From contig CAMGZH010000005.1 of the NCBI GenBank assembly GCA_946182825.1, positions 1 through 64,000 on the forward strand: 64,000 nt of DNA, given 5' to 3'. The translations under genes and the position numbers were made by a program. The notes under the pieces were generated by a model that worked only from the letters and a program-made list of their open reading frames with translations, made no database searches and was not told the origin of the DNA. The stretch comes from an uncultured Lachnospiraceae bacterium. Lineage in GTDB: Bacteria > Bacillota > Clostridia > Lachnospirales > Lachnospiraceae. Shown here in pieces: positions 28,618 to 37,152 of the stretch; within the stretch, counting starts at the first letter, position 1; each line of letters opens with the position of its first letter.

Positions 28618-28650
28618 AAAACGAGCGAAACTTTCCGTTTCACTCGTTTC
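28618..28650 (-). terminator. Terminator of the pheST-queA-lgt operon
   Basis: A 13-base stem with one U-G pair (aaacgagtgaaac against gtttcgctcgttt on the minus strand) is followed by six T. It lies 18 bases past the lgt stop. Confidence 0.88.
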
Positions 28651-28667
28651 TTCTATTCTATATGTAT

Positions 28668-29558
28668 TTAGGGGCGTCCGTCCGGATACTTCTTCTTCAA
28701 CATCCGACGATAGTTTCCCCACCAAAGCCAGGTAACAGAGCCCACAAACAGGCAGGCCGCCAAAAGCTGTGACACCGGGATCACGGTTCCCGGGATCTTC
28801 AACTGGTCGGTGCGGATTCCCTCGATCCAGTATCTTCCCACGCCATACAATCCAAGGTACAGTGCAAAGATCTCTCCCTCAAAGTGCTTATGTTTCTTAC
28901 GAAACCAAAGCAGGAAAAGAAAAACCCCCAGATTCCACAGGGACTCATAGAGAAAGGTCGGATGCACCTGAATGCATTTCACCCCGTCGATCACCTTCAG
29001 ATGTTCCAGCATCTGCGCTGTCACATCATCCTGTGTCCGGATGGAATCAATGGGAAGACGCATGGCCAGGATGTTATTGGTGTAGCCACCGAAGACCTCC
29101 CGGTTGAAAAAGTTCCCCCACCGGCCGAAGATCTGGCCGATCAGCACACCAAAGATCACCACATCCGCCACCTGAAGGAACTTCATCTTCTTGATCCGGC
29201 AGGCAACAAAGACGGTTATGGCTCCGGCGATGATACCGCCATAGATGGCCAGTCCGCCACCCCGAAGGTTCAGAATCGACAGCAGATCATCCTTATAGAT
29301 ATCCCAGGAGAATGCCACATAATAGAGCCGGGCACCAACAACGCCAAAGAGTAGCCCCCACAGAAAGATATCACTGTAATCCTCCTGTTTATAGCCCAGA
29401 CGCTTTGCCTCTTTCATGATAAAGGCAAAGGCGATCACCATTCCAAGTGCGATGACACAACCATAGAATGCAATTGTAAAATTTCCGATGGCAAACTGCT
29501 TGCCCACATGGGGTAAGAGAATATGCAGATTCGGAAAAGCGATACTGTCCTTGTACAT
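28668..29558 (-). CDS. lgt: Prolipoprotein diacylglyceryl transferase
   Basis: A 296-residue integral membrane enzyme that attaches diacylglycerol to the lipobox cysteine of prolipoproteins. Seven hydrophobic helices can be seen. Hallmarks are GARLYYVAF, the GGGLAIYGG stretch, the Lgt signature GRWGNFFNREVFGG and HPTFLYESLWN. The start chosen is the ATG at 29558 (MYKDSIAFP), 13 bases after the queA stop, with an AAAGAGA site; the longer open frame overlaps queA and adds no family sequence. It closes the pheS-pheT-queA-lgt series. Confidence 0.95.
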   Translation of the reverse strand: MYKDSIAFPNLHILLPHVGKQFAIGNFTIAFYGCVIALGMVIAFAFIMKEAKRLGYKQEDYSDIFLWGLLFGVVGARLYYVAFSWDIYKDDLLSILNLRGGGLAIYGGIIAGAITVFVACRIKKMKFLQVADVVIFGVLIGQIFGRWGNFFNREVFGGYTNNILAMRLPIDSIRTQDDVTAQMLEHLKVIDGVKCIQVHPTFLYESLWNLGVFLFLLWFRKKHKHFEGEIFALYLGLYGVGRYWIEGIRTDQLKIPGTVIPVSQLLAACLFVGSVTWLWWGNYRRMLKKKYPDGRP

Positions 29559-29571
29559 GTCTGTTCTCTTT

Positions 29572-30636
29572 CTAGTCTGCAGGATTAATGAACATTGCGT
29601 CTCCAAAACTGAAGAAACGGTAACGCTCTTTTACCGCCTCACGATACGCTGCAAGGACATGTTCCCTGCCGGCGAGAGATGACACCAACATGATCAGGGT
29701 GGACTTCGGCAGATGGAAGTTTGTGATCAGACCGTCCACCACCTTCCACCGGTAACCGGGATGAATGAAGATGCTGGTATTACCGCTCTGCTCCTCCAGA
29801 TGACCGTCCTCAGCGGCTGCCGTCTCAAGGGTTCGGACACTGGTGGTACCAACAGCAATGACACGTCCGCCCTCTGCCTTGGTCCGGTTGATCAGTTCAG
29901 CACTTTCCCTGCTGACCTGGTAATACTCAGAGTGCATCTGGTGCTCTCTTACATCATCCACCTTAACAGGACGGAAGGTTCCAAGGCCCACATGCAGGGT
30001 AACCTCTGCGATGTTGACTCCCATATCCCTTACTTCCTGTAAAAGCTCCTTTGTAAAATGAAGTCCCGCCGTAGGTGCGGCTGCAGAACCGTCAAACTTT
30101 GCATATACCGTCTGATAACGGTTCCTGTCCTCAAGCTTATGGGTAATGTATGGAGGAAGCGGCATCTCCCCCAGTCGATCCAGGATCTCTTCAAAGATGC
30201 CCTCATACTCGAAGCGTACCAGACGATCTCCACCTTCTACCACTTCAAGGATCTCTCCTTTTAACAGGCCACCTCCGAAGCTGACCCGGGCACCCGGACG
30301 AAGCTTCTTGCCCGGATGAACCAGTGTCTCCCACACATCCTTGTCCTGACGTTTCAGAAGGAGAAGCTCAATATGAGCTCCGGTTCCTTCCTTCTCACCA
30401 ATCAGACGTGCCGGAATGACCCGGGTATTATTCAAAACCAGGCAGTCCCCCGGCTTCAGATAATCCAGGATCTGGCGAAAATGACAATGTGTCACATTTC
30501 CGCTCTCCTTGCCTAAAACCATAAGCCGTGAGGAGCTTCGATCCAAAAGCGGATCCTGGGCGATCAGCTCCTGCGGCAATTCATAATCATACGCTGATAA
30601 ATGCATTTCTATCTCAGCGGTATTTGTCATATCCAT
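29572..30636 (-). CDS. queA: tRNA preQ1(34) S-adenosylmethionine ribosyltransferase-isomerase
   Basis: This 354-residue enzyme moves the ribosyl part of SAM onto preQ1 in tRNA, making epoxyqueuosine. Family motifs include [55 protein letters not shown], the HSEYY block and NFHLPKSTL. The first codons [10 protein letters not shown] are less conserved. queH, encoding the enzyme for the next step, lies 28 kb away at 58762, so the pathway end is covered in this window. The gene starts 10 bases after the pheT stop. Confidence 0.96.
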   Translation of the reverse strand: MDMTNTAEIEMHLSAYDYELPQELIAQDPLLDRSSSRLMVLGKESGNVTHCHFRQILDYLKPGDCLVLNNTRVIPARLIGEKEGTGAHIELLLLKRQDKDVWETLVHPGKKLRPGARVSFGGGLLKGEILEVVEGGDRLVRFEYEGIFEEILDRLGEMPLPPYITHKLEDRNRYQTVYAKFDGSAAAPTAGLHFTKELLQEVRDMGVNIAEVTLHVGLGTFRPVKVDDVREHQMHSEYYQVSRESAELINRTKAEGGRVIAVGTTSVRTLETAAAEDGHLEEQSGNTSIFIHPGYRWKVVDGLITNFHLPKSTLIMLVSSLAGREHVLAAYREAVKERYRFFSFGDAMFINPAD

Positions 30637-30646
30637 GTTCTAATCC

Positions 30647-33064
30647 TTACTGTCTAAGAGCTACGTTCAGCTCTCCTAACGCTTTGATAATTCGATCCAT
30701 AGCCGGATTAACATCATCATCAGAAAGGTTTCTGTCTTTTGCACGGAAGGTCAGGCTGTAAGAAAGGGACTTGTGTCCGGAAAGAACCTGCGCACCCTCA
30801 TATACATCGAAGAGCTCATAACTCTCAAGATACTCTCCGCCTTCTTTTGCAAAAACATCCTCGATCTGACCGGCCAATACATCCTTCGGTACCACAAGGG
30901 ATACATCTCTTGAAGATGCCGGGAAGTTTGCAATTCCTGTGTACTTCTTAACGAAGTTGGCATTTGCAACCACCTGTGGCATATCGATCACTGCCACGTA
31001 AACACGATCCTTGATTCCATAGTTGGATGCAACGATCGGGTGGATCTCACCAAGGAATCCGAGCACCGCTCCGTCATAGCAGATCTTTGCCTGACGTCCC
31101 GGATGCAGGAACGTCTTGCCTGCTGCCGGATCATAGGTCAGACGATCATTTAATCCAACCTTGCACAGGAACTCCTCAACAGCTCCCTTCATGGTGTAGA
31201 AATCTCCGTCACCGTAGAAGCCAAGGGTGAACTGCATACGCTCATCCGGAAGCTCCTCCAGCGGAAGGCTCTTTGCAATGTAGATATTGCCCAGCTCGTA
31301 GAGACGAACATCCTTGTTACGACGGTTGAAGTTGGTGGACAGGCTGTTCAGCATTCCGTTTAAGGAAAGGGTTCTCATAATGGAGAAATCCTCACCCAAT
31401 GGATTGGAGATCTTAATTGCTTCTCTCTCCTTTGCATCTGCCGGAAGTAAAAGCTTATCAAACACCTTCGGGCTCTCGAAGGAATAGGTCATTGCCTGTG
31501 AGAAACCACAGTACTCTGCAACATCCCTTGCAATGTCCTCAATCTCCATCTTAAGGGACTTGCCGCCTGCTGTAGCCGATGCTCTCGGCAGTGTCGTTTC
31601 GATCTTGGCATATCCGTAGAAACGGGCAACCTCTTCCGCGATATCCGCGAAGGATAAAAGATCCTGACGGAAGGTCGGGATGATCAGTTCCTGTGTCTTC
31701 TCATCATAGCCAAGTTCGATCTTCTTAAGGTAGGCAAGCTGTGTCTGTGCATCGATGTCTGTTCCAAGGAAAGCGTTGGTCTTCTCCGGCTCAAACTTGA
31801 TACGGATTTCCTTCTTCTCCTCCGGATAGATATCGATCACACCGCCAACGACCTCACCGGCACCCAGCTCTTCGATCAGCTGGCAGGCACGGTTCATTGC
31901 CTCGATGGCGTTGTTCGGATCCAGTCCCTTTTCAAAAATACCGGATGCCTCAGTACGCATGCCGAGTCTCTTTGCAGAAAGACGGATATTGGTTCCGTCA
32001 AAGCAAGCAGACTCAAAGAGCATTGTCTTGACATCATCTGTGATCATGGAATTCTCGCCGCCCATGATTCCGGCAACACCGATAGGCTTCTCCCCATCGT
32101 TGATCATTAACATATCATGATCCAGCTCATGCTCCTGACCATCCAGGGTCACAAACTTCTCACCGTCTGTTGCATTGTCCACCACGATCTTCTTGCCTGC
32201 GATCTGATCAAGATCATAGGCATGCATCGGCTGGCCATATTCTTCCATTACATAATTGGTAATATCCACGATATTGTTGATCGGACGGATTCCCTGGCTA
32301 CGCAGTCTCTCCTGCATCCACTTCGGGGAAGGTCCAATCTTGATATTCTTAACAACACGGGCTGTGTAACGGCTGCAAAGGTCGTGGTTCAACACCTCAA
32401 CACTTACATAATCCTTCACATCCTCGCTGTTGCCTGTTTCTGTAACAACGGGAGGATGAAAAGGCAGATCAAAGGTCGCTGCCGCCTCTCTTGCCAGTCC
32501 GATGAGGGAGAAGCAGTCCACACGGTTGCTTGTGATCTCGTACTCAACCACAACATCATCAAGCCCAAGGTAGCTGACCGCATCCTCTCCAACCGGTGCG
32601 TCCTCGCCGAAAATGTAAAGTCCGTTCTCCGGTGCTTCCGGGAAAAGATCTCTTGTAGCCCCCAGCTCTTCGATGGAGCACATCATGCCGGCAGACGGTA
32701 CGCCGCGAAGCTTACCTGCCTTGATCTTGATTCCACCCGGAGTCTTTGTGCCGTCGTGACCGCCGGCAACACGTCCGCCGTCTAAAACAACCGGCACCTT
32801 TGCTCCCTCGAATACATTCGGAGCACCTGTCACGATCTGAAGCTCCTCAGATCCCACATTGACCTGGCAGATCACCAGCTTGTCTGCATCCGGGTGCTTT
32901 TCGATTTTATTTACCTGACCGATTACGATCTTATCCAGGTCTTCGTTCTGCTTAACGAAAAATTCCACCTTGGATCCTGAAAGTGTCATTGCATCTGTAT
33001 ATTCCTGTGGATCCGTTGTAAGTCCGGGAACCATCGCTGCAATCCATTTTAAAGAAGTTTTCAT
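30647..33064 (-). CDS. pheT: Phenylalanyl-tRNA synthetase beta subunit
   Basis: An 805-residue subunit of the alpha2-beta2 enzyme that charges tRNA-Phe. An N-terminal EMAP/OB domain (about 40-155) includes HPDADKLVICQVNVG. B3/B4 editing domains follow (NRVDCFSLIGLAREAAA, then about 215-390), then B5 (DIYPEEKKEIRI), a catalytic-like core (TYSFESP), and the C-terminal anticodon-binding FDX-ACB domain (FPASSRDVSLVV to the end). It follows pheS by 69 bases, with AGGAGAGG ahead of the ATG. Confidence 0.97.
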   Translation of the reverse strand: MKTSLKWIAAMVPGLTTDPQEYTDAMTLSGSKVEFFVKQNEDLDKIVIGQVNKIEKHPDADKLVICQVNVGSEELQIVTGAPNVFEGAKVPVVLDGGRVAGGHDGTKTPGGIKIKAGKLRGVPSAGMMCSIEELGATRDLFPEAPENGLYIFGEDAPVGEDAVSYLGLDDVVVEYEITSNRVDCFSLIGLAREAAATFDLPFHPPVVTETGNSEDVKDYVSVEVLNHDLCSRYTARVVKNIKIGPSPKWMQERLRSQGIRPINNIVDITNYVMEEYGQPMHAYDLDQIAGKKIVVDNATDGEKFVTLDGQEHELDHDMLMINDGEKPIGVAGIMGGENSMITDDVKTMLFESACFDGTNIRLSAKRLGMRTEASGIFEKGLDPNNAIEAMNRACQLIEELGAGEVVGGVIDIYPEEKKEIRIKFEPEKTNAFLGTDIDAQTQLAYLKKIELGYDEKTQELIIPTFRQDLLSFADIAEEVARFYGYAKIETTLPRASATAGGKSLKMEIEDIARDVAEYCGFSQAMTYSFESPKVFDKLLLPADAKEREAIKISNPLGEDFSIMRTLSLNGMLNSLSTNFNRRNKDVRLYELGNIYIAKSLPLEELPDERMQFTLGFYGDGDFYTMKGAVEEFLCKVGLNDRLTYDPAAGKTFLHPGRQAKICYDGAVLGFLGEIHPIVASNYGIKDRVYVAVIDMPQVVANANFVKKYTGIANFPASSRDVSLVVPKDVLAGQIEDVFAKEGGEYLESYELFDVYEGAQVLSGHKSLSYSLTFRAKDRNLSDDDVNPAMDRIIKALGELNVALRQ

Positions 33065-33133
33065 GATTTATTCCTCTCCTGTTCTATTTCTCTTGTCGTC
33101 AAGACTCGCCCGACTGAGTTCATTACCTTTTCC

Positions 33134-34156
33134 TTAGAACTGGGAAAGGAATCTGTCATCATTCTCGTAAAGGAGACGCATATCATCGATCTCGTACTTT
33201 AAGAGAGCGATTCGCTCAAGGCCGATACCAAATGCAAAGCCGGAATACTCCTCCGGATCGATGCCGCTCATCTTTAATACCTTTGGATGTACCATTCCAC
33301 AGCCAAGGATCTCGATCCATCCCTCGCCCTTACAGAAACGGCATCCCTTACCACCACACTTGAAGCAGGAAACATCCATCTCTGCGGAAGGCTCTGTGAA
33401 CGGGAAATGGTGCGGACGGAACTTTACCTTTGTGTCCTTGCCGAAAAGCTTCTGTACGAATAACTGAAGTGTTCCCTTAAGGTCTGAGAATGTAATTCCC
33501 TTGTCAATGACCATTCCCTCGATCTGATGGAAGGAAGGAGAATGGGTGGCATCCACTTCATCGGAACGGAAAACACGTCCCGGTGCGATCATACGGATCG
33601 GAGGCTTCTTGGCTTCCATGGTACGAACCTGTACCGGTGATGTCTGTGTCCGAAGGAGAATGTCCTTATTGATATAGAATGTATCCTGCTCATCCTTTGC
33701 CGGATGGTTCGCAGGGATGTTCAACGCCTCAAAGTTATAGTAATCCTTTTCGATCTCCGGACCTTCCACAACCTCAAATCCCATACCAACGAAAATCTTC
33801 TCTACCTCTTCAAGGGCAATGGTATTTGGATGACGATGTCCGATCTTGTTCTTCTTTGCCGGAAGAGTAACATCAATGGTCTCGTTCGCGAGACGATGGT
33901 TCAGCTGCTCCTGCTCCATCTTCTCCTTCGCAGCATTCATCTTCTCCTCGATTGCCTTACGTGTATCATTTACCCACTGGCCAACCTTAGGACGATCCTC
34001 CGGAGCAACGTCCTTCATGCTTTTAAGGATCGCTGTAAGCTCTCCCTTCTTGCCAAGGAAGGTTACTCTGGCTGTATTCAGCATTTCCGGATCGGTTGCT
34101 TTCTCGATCTCACTGACAGCCTTCTGACGGATTTCCTCTAACTTTTCCTTCATCAT
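33134..34156 (-). CDS. pheS: Phenylalanyl-tRNA synthetase alpha subunit
   Basis: The 340-residue catalytic subunit. An N-terminal coiled-coil (1-85) that contacts tRNA is followed by the class II core with [26 protein letters not shown] (motif 2 region), FHQIEGMV and [16 protein letters not shown] (motif 3). The start is either of two adjacent ATGs at 34156/34153. Upstream, AGGAGAC is followed by a four-codon mini-ORF (ATG AAG GCA CTA TGA) whose stop overlaps the pheS ATG, which could couple or damp initiation. No T-box leader is visible in the short upstream region. Confidence 0.97.
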   Translation of the reverse strand: MMKEKLEEIRQKAVSEIEKATDPEMLNTARVTFLGKKGELTAILKSMKDVAPEDRPKVGQWVNDTRKAIEEKMNAAKEKMEQEQLNHRLANETIDVTLPAKKNKIGHRHPNTIALEEVEKIFVGMGFEVVEGPEIEKDYYNFEALNIPANHPAKDEQDTFYINKDILLRTQTSPVQVRTMEAKKPPIRMIAPGRVFRSDEVDATHSPSFHQIEGMVIDKGITFSDLKGTLQLFVQKLFGKDTKVKFRPHHFPFTEPSAEMDVSCFKCGGKGCRFCKGEGWIEILGCGMVHPKVLKMSGIDPEEYSGFAFGIGLERIALLKYEIDDMRLLYENDDRFLSQF

Positions 34157-34235
34157 AGTGCCTTCATGTCTCCTTTTTCTTATATCCTACATAGTGGGAA
34201 TCCAGTACCCCACCATGCTAATTACGCCATTTTAT

Positions 34236-34264
34236 AGCATAATAAAATGGCAGGTGGATGTCAA
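34236..34264 (-). promoter_or_regulatory. Promoter of pheST
   Basis: TTGACA (34264-34259) and TATGCT (34241-34236) on the minus strand have a 17-base spacer. The -35 box lies in the loop of the upstream gene's hairpin, so terminator and promoter overlap. Confidence 0.65.
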
Positions 34265-34277
34265 CCGCCTGCCATTT
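34245..34277. terminator. Hairpin ending the DUF3737 gene
   Basis: The arms aaatggcaggtgg and ccgcctgccattt (13 bases, one imperfect pair) are separated by seven bases and located 13 bases past the DUF3737 stop. The T run on the minus strand (TTTTATTAT) is modest. Confidence 0.7.
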
Positions 34278-34289
34278 GTAAGGGACGTA

Positions 34290-35177
34290 TCAGATCTCGT
34301 CCCAGTTGATCTCACTTCGTTTTTCATCGATGGAGGAGCAGATGATCTTCGTTTTGGATGGATCGATAAGATCCGGCGAAATGATCAGCTCTCCAATGGC
34401 ATCCGCCTGGATCCTTCCGGAGGTCGGATTCAAAACAGAGTCCACCTTGCCTGTGATCTGAGCATCCACATCGCAGTACTCAAAGGCAAGCTGGGTATTC
34501 ACCAGTCGGCAGTTCTCCATCTTGAGATTCTGAATATAGCAAAGCCCCTGGGTGGATTCAATGGTACAGTTTCGGAAGGTAAGGTTCTTGGAATTCCAGC
34601 CAAGATATTCTCCGTAGATGTAACAGTTTTCCACAAGAACGTTTTCTGTGTTCCAAAAGGCGTCCTTAGAGATCAGACGACTGTTTTTAATTGTAATGTT
34701 TCTGGCTCCGTCAAAGGGATAGTTGCCATCAAGGGTCAGACCGTCGATCACAAGGTCCTCGGAGTTCATGGCAAAATAAGGTCCCTTTGCCGTCACCTGC
34801 TCCATGTTGATATCCCGGCAGCTCCACAGGGTCTCTTGCGCATCCGTAAAGGTAACGTTTCGCAAAGTGATATCCCGGCACCGGCGGAAGTTCTTAGGTG
34901 CAACAATGGTGGAGTTTTCCACGCGGATATGGTCGGTATACCACACGCCGCTTCGCGCCATCTCAAACCAGATGGAATCTTTTACATCCACATTTTCTGC
35001 ATACCAGAGCGGATACTTATATTTGAACTCACCCTGAACGATGGTAAGATTCTTCGCCTCTTTTAATGGAGATTCTCCCTTTTCGAATATAACGTTCTCA
35101 AGGAAAAGGTCCTGCTGTCCGAATAAGGATCTTTCATCATCAAAACGCTTTTGTCTGATCACTGTTTTCTCGCTCAT
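34290..35177 (-). CDS. DUF3737 family beta-helix protein
   Basis: A 295-residue protein without signal peptide or membrane segment. From about residue 20 to 260 it consists of short repeated strands of the type (N/D)-(V/I/L)-x-(I/V/L)-x-(N/D), for example ENVDVKDS, HIRVENST, DITLRNVTF, NITIKNSRL, NVLVENCYI, NLTFRNCTI and NLKMENCRL, as in right-handed parallel beta-helix proteins of the pectate-lyase type. It matches my memory of DUF3737, common in gut Firmicutes and without known function; no lyase catalytic residues can be assigned. The start is the ATG at 35177 with GGAGG ahead. It begins 11 bases after the MATE gene and is probably cotranscribed with it. Confidence 0.85.
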   Translation of the reverse strand: MSEKTVIRQKRFDDERSLFGQQDLFLENVIFEKGESPLKEAKNLTIVQGEFKYKYPLWYAENVDVKDSIWFEMARSGVWYTDHIRVENSTIVAPKNFRRCRDITLRNVTFTDAQETLWSCRDINMEQVTAKGPYFAMNSEDLVIDGLTLDGNYPFDGARNITIKNSRLISKDAFWNTENVLVENCYIYGEYLGWNSKNLTFRNCTIESTQGLCYIQNLKMENCRLVNTQLAFEYCDVDAQITGKVDSVLNPTSGRIQADAIGELIISPDLIDPSKTKIICSSIDEKRSEINWDEI

Positions 35178-35188
35178 ATATCCTCCAA

Positions 35189-36634
35189 TCAAATCGAAAC
35201 CGATCCGCTGTGATCGGTCCATCGCTCATGTCGCCGCATCCAGCGTCCGGTGATAAAGCGAACTATAAAAATCGTACCTCTAAAGAATAGCTCCGTTGCC
35301 ATGGCGATCCAGACCCCGAGAAGCCCCAGCCCGAACACCTTCGTCAAAAGAAGAGCCAGAGGAATACGCACCGCCCATACGGAAAAGAAATTCATAAGGG
35401 AAGGTACAAAGGTATCCTCTGCTCCCCGGAAGATTCCGCTGCAGACGATCTGAGCTCCGTAAAAAGCCTCGATCAGGGCTTCAATGTGAAGCACCTCCAC
35501 TGCCTGAGCAATGACACTCCGATCCGGCGATAAGATCCCGATCATCCAGGGCGAAACAAAAAACATAACGATGCCAAGTCCGCCCTGCACCAGCATGCCA
35601 TAGGTCAGGGTGATCCTACCGAAGGAGACTGCTGTCTTCTTCCTGCCGGCTCCGATGCTCTGCCCCACCAACGTGGAGGCCGCTTCCGAAATACCGTACC
35701 CCGGCATATAGCAAAGACTTTCTGTTGTGATTGCAAAGGAATTGGCTGCCAAAGCAACATTTCCAAGGGGTGAAATGATCATGGTGTAGACCACCTGCGC
35801 CGCATTCATGACCAGTCGCTCAAACATCATGGGCAGAGAGATCTTCACCGCCCTTACGATATCCTTGCGGATCAGGCGATAGTGCTCGTCCCTACGCAGG
35901 CGAAGGGGCGAGCCCTTCCGCATAAGAAAGTACAGGGAAAAGGCTCCCACCACTACCTCCGAACATCCACTTCCAAGGGCTGCACCGCGAACCCCAAGAC
36001 CAAGTCCCGGAAGTGTCAGTACGTGGCCTGCCAGCACCAAGCTCTTTCCCGGATAGATGCAAACATAGTTAAAGATCACATCCAGAAAACAGACGATGGT
36101 ATTTAAGATTCCCGGTATCTTCATATTGCCACTGGCGGTCAGCTGGCTGTTGCAAAGCTGACGGAGCGCCATCACCGGCATAAACAGGCAGAAGATCAGG
36201 AAATATCCTCCGGCATCTTTTACAAGGGATGGCCGGCCTCCCAGCCAGATGGGAAGGGAACGATGTACAAGGGCACCGACACCGCAGATCACGAGGGCGA
36301 TGGCCATCACAAGGAAAAAGGACTGAAACGTCAAAGATCTTGCTCTCCTGTTATCCTTCCCGCCGATGGCAAGGGCTGTCTGTATGGTAAATCCGCTGAT
36401 AAACGAAGTACAAAGACCACCCACCAGCCAAAGGGACGTCATTACAAGTCCAATGGAGGCTGTGGCATCTCTGCCCAGATGTCCCACCATTCCGGAGTCG
36501 ATATACTCCATTACAATGGTTGAGACCTGAGCCATCATGGATGGCAGGGAAAGCCTTGCTACCAGGTTCAATTTCTCGGAAAGGGTCATTGGCTGGCCGT
36601 TACGCAGCCGGACCAAATGCTCTTCTGTTGTCAA
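35189..36634 (-). CDS. MATE family efflux transporter
   Basis: A 481-residue polytopic protein with twelve hydrophobic segments in two similar halves, typical of multidrug and toxin extrusion carriers driven by Na+ or H+. Family features are PSMMAQVSTIVMEYIDSGMVG near the start, GFTIQTALAIG, and the second-half LVGQSIGAG. The start codon is TTG at 36634, justified by AAGGAG eight bases upstream and by the conserved position of the first helix. It follows a terminator and a 6S-like RNA on the same strand. The substrate is unknown. Confidence 0.92.
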   Translation of the reverse strand: MTTEEHLVRLRNGQPMTLSEKLNLVARLSLPSMMAQVSTIVMEYIDSGMVGHLGRDATASIGLVMTSLWLVGGLCTSFISGFTIQTALAIGGKDNRRARSLTFQSFFLVMAIALVICGVGALVHRSLPIWLGGRPSLVKDAGGYFLIFCLFMPVMALRQLCNSQLTASGNMKIPGILNTIVCFLDVIFNYVCIYPGKSLVLAGHVLTLPGLGLGVRGAALGSGCSEVVVGAFSLYFLMRKGSPLRLRRDEHYRLIRKDIVRAVKISLPMMFERLVMNAAQVVYTMIISPLGNVALAANSFAITTESLCYMPGYGISEAASTLVGQSIGAGRKKTAVSFGRITLTYGMLVQGGLGIVMFFVSPWMIGILSPDRSVIAQAVEVLHIEALIEAFYGAQIVCSGIFRGAEDTFVPSLMNFFSVWAVRIPLALLLTKVFGLGLLGVWIAMATELFFRGTIFIVRFITGRWMRRHERWTDHSGSVSI

Positions 36635-36664
36635 ATCTGTATCTCCTTATCGTACTCACGCAAA

Positions 36665-36705
36665 AAGGAGCACCCTTTCAGAAGATAACTTCCGAAAGAT
36701 GCTCC
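36665..36705 (-). terminator. Terminator after the 6S-like RNA
   Basis: A long stem on the minus strand (ggagcatctttcggaag against ttctgaaagggtgctcc, one mismatch or G-U pair) has a five-base loop and is followed by TTTTT. It lies between the RNA gene and the MATE start. Confidence 0.88.
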
Positions 36706-36723
36706 CCATATCAATCAAATATT

Positions 36724-36928
36724 CCCAGCGTGCCGGGCCCGCATTTTTGACTCCTAGCGATCGGCTAGGTGGGTTACCTCAGTTGACCATCCGCCTTCTA
36801 CCGGAGACTAACGTCTCTCTGCACAAGTGCATGCACCGAAGCCTGACTTCAAGCCACTCATCTCGGGATCCCGTTTAAAGTAAATGTAGGTTCAAAAACT
36901 ACGAGTTGAATCGTACACTCCAGGTTAT
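36724..36928 (-). ncRNA. ssrS: Structured RNA, probable 6S RNA
   Basis: About 205 bases with no protein potential. The two ends pair (cctggagtgt at 36924-36915 with gcacgctggg at 36733-36724, one mismatch, several G-U) and enclose a long irregular stem and a 3'-side hairpin CCTAGC-CGATC-GCTAGG. This is the layout of 6S RNA, which binds sigma-A RNA polymerase in stationary phase. TATAAT at 36939-36934 would start transcription exactly at the closing stem, and a strong terminator follows. A riboswitch for the MATE gene is the main alternative, but I recognise none of the known classes, and an RNA with its own promoter, closed ends and terminator fits an independent transcript. Confidence 0.6.
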
Positions 36929-37085
36929 TTCATATTATACAGGAAAATCAGCAAAAATCCCATAGTAAAAATCTATTTTTCAGAAGTTCATCAATTTCGG
37001 CCGAGGTGTTCCGTATCGGCCGCATTGACTATGATACTATAGAATTGTATGCAATGCAATAGGGTTTGAAATGGTTTTTTGACAT

Positions 37086-37115
37086 AAAAAGACCCAGTTG
37101 CCGTGGCAACCGGGC
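37086..37115 (-). terminator. Terminator of pckA
   Basis: The stem cccggttgcc/ggcaactggg (one G-U pair, short loop) is followed on the minus strand by TCTTTTT. It lies 38 bases past the pckA stop. Confidence 0.85.
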
Positions 37116-37152
37116 CGATCTTAATTAAGGATCAAAGTATGACCAATTGAAA

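Noticed and set aside
28398..28643. 81-codon open frame upstream of mraZ
   Set aside because: It covers the promoter and operator region, has an improbable composition and no ribosome binding site; the stretch is better explained as regulatory DNA.
34157..34289. T-box riboswitch ahead of pheS
   Set aside because: The gap is only 133 bases and contains neither the T-box sequence nor an antiterminator pair; a plain promoter explains it.
34158..35066. 302-codon open frame on the plus strand
   Set aside because: It is antisense to the DUF3737 gene, and its regularity reflects the beta-helix repeats of that gene.
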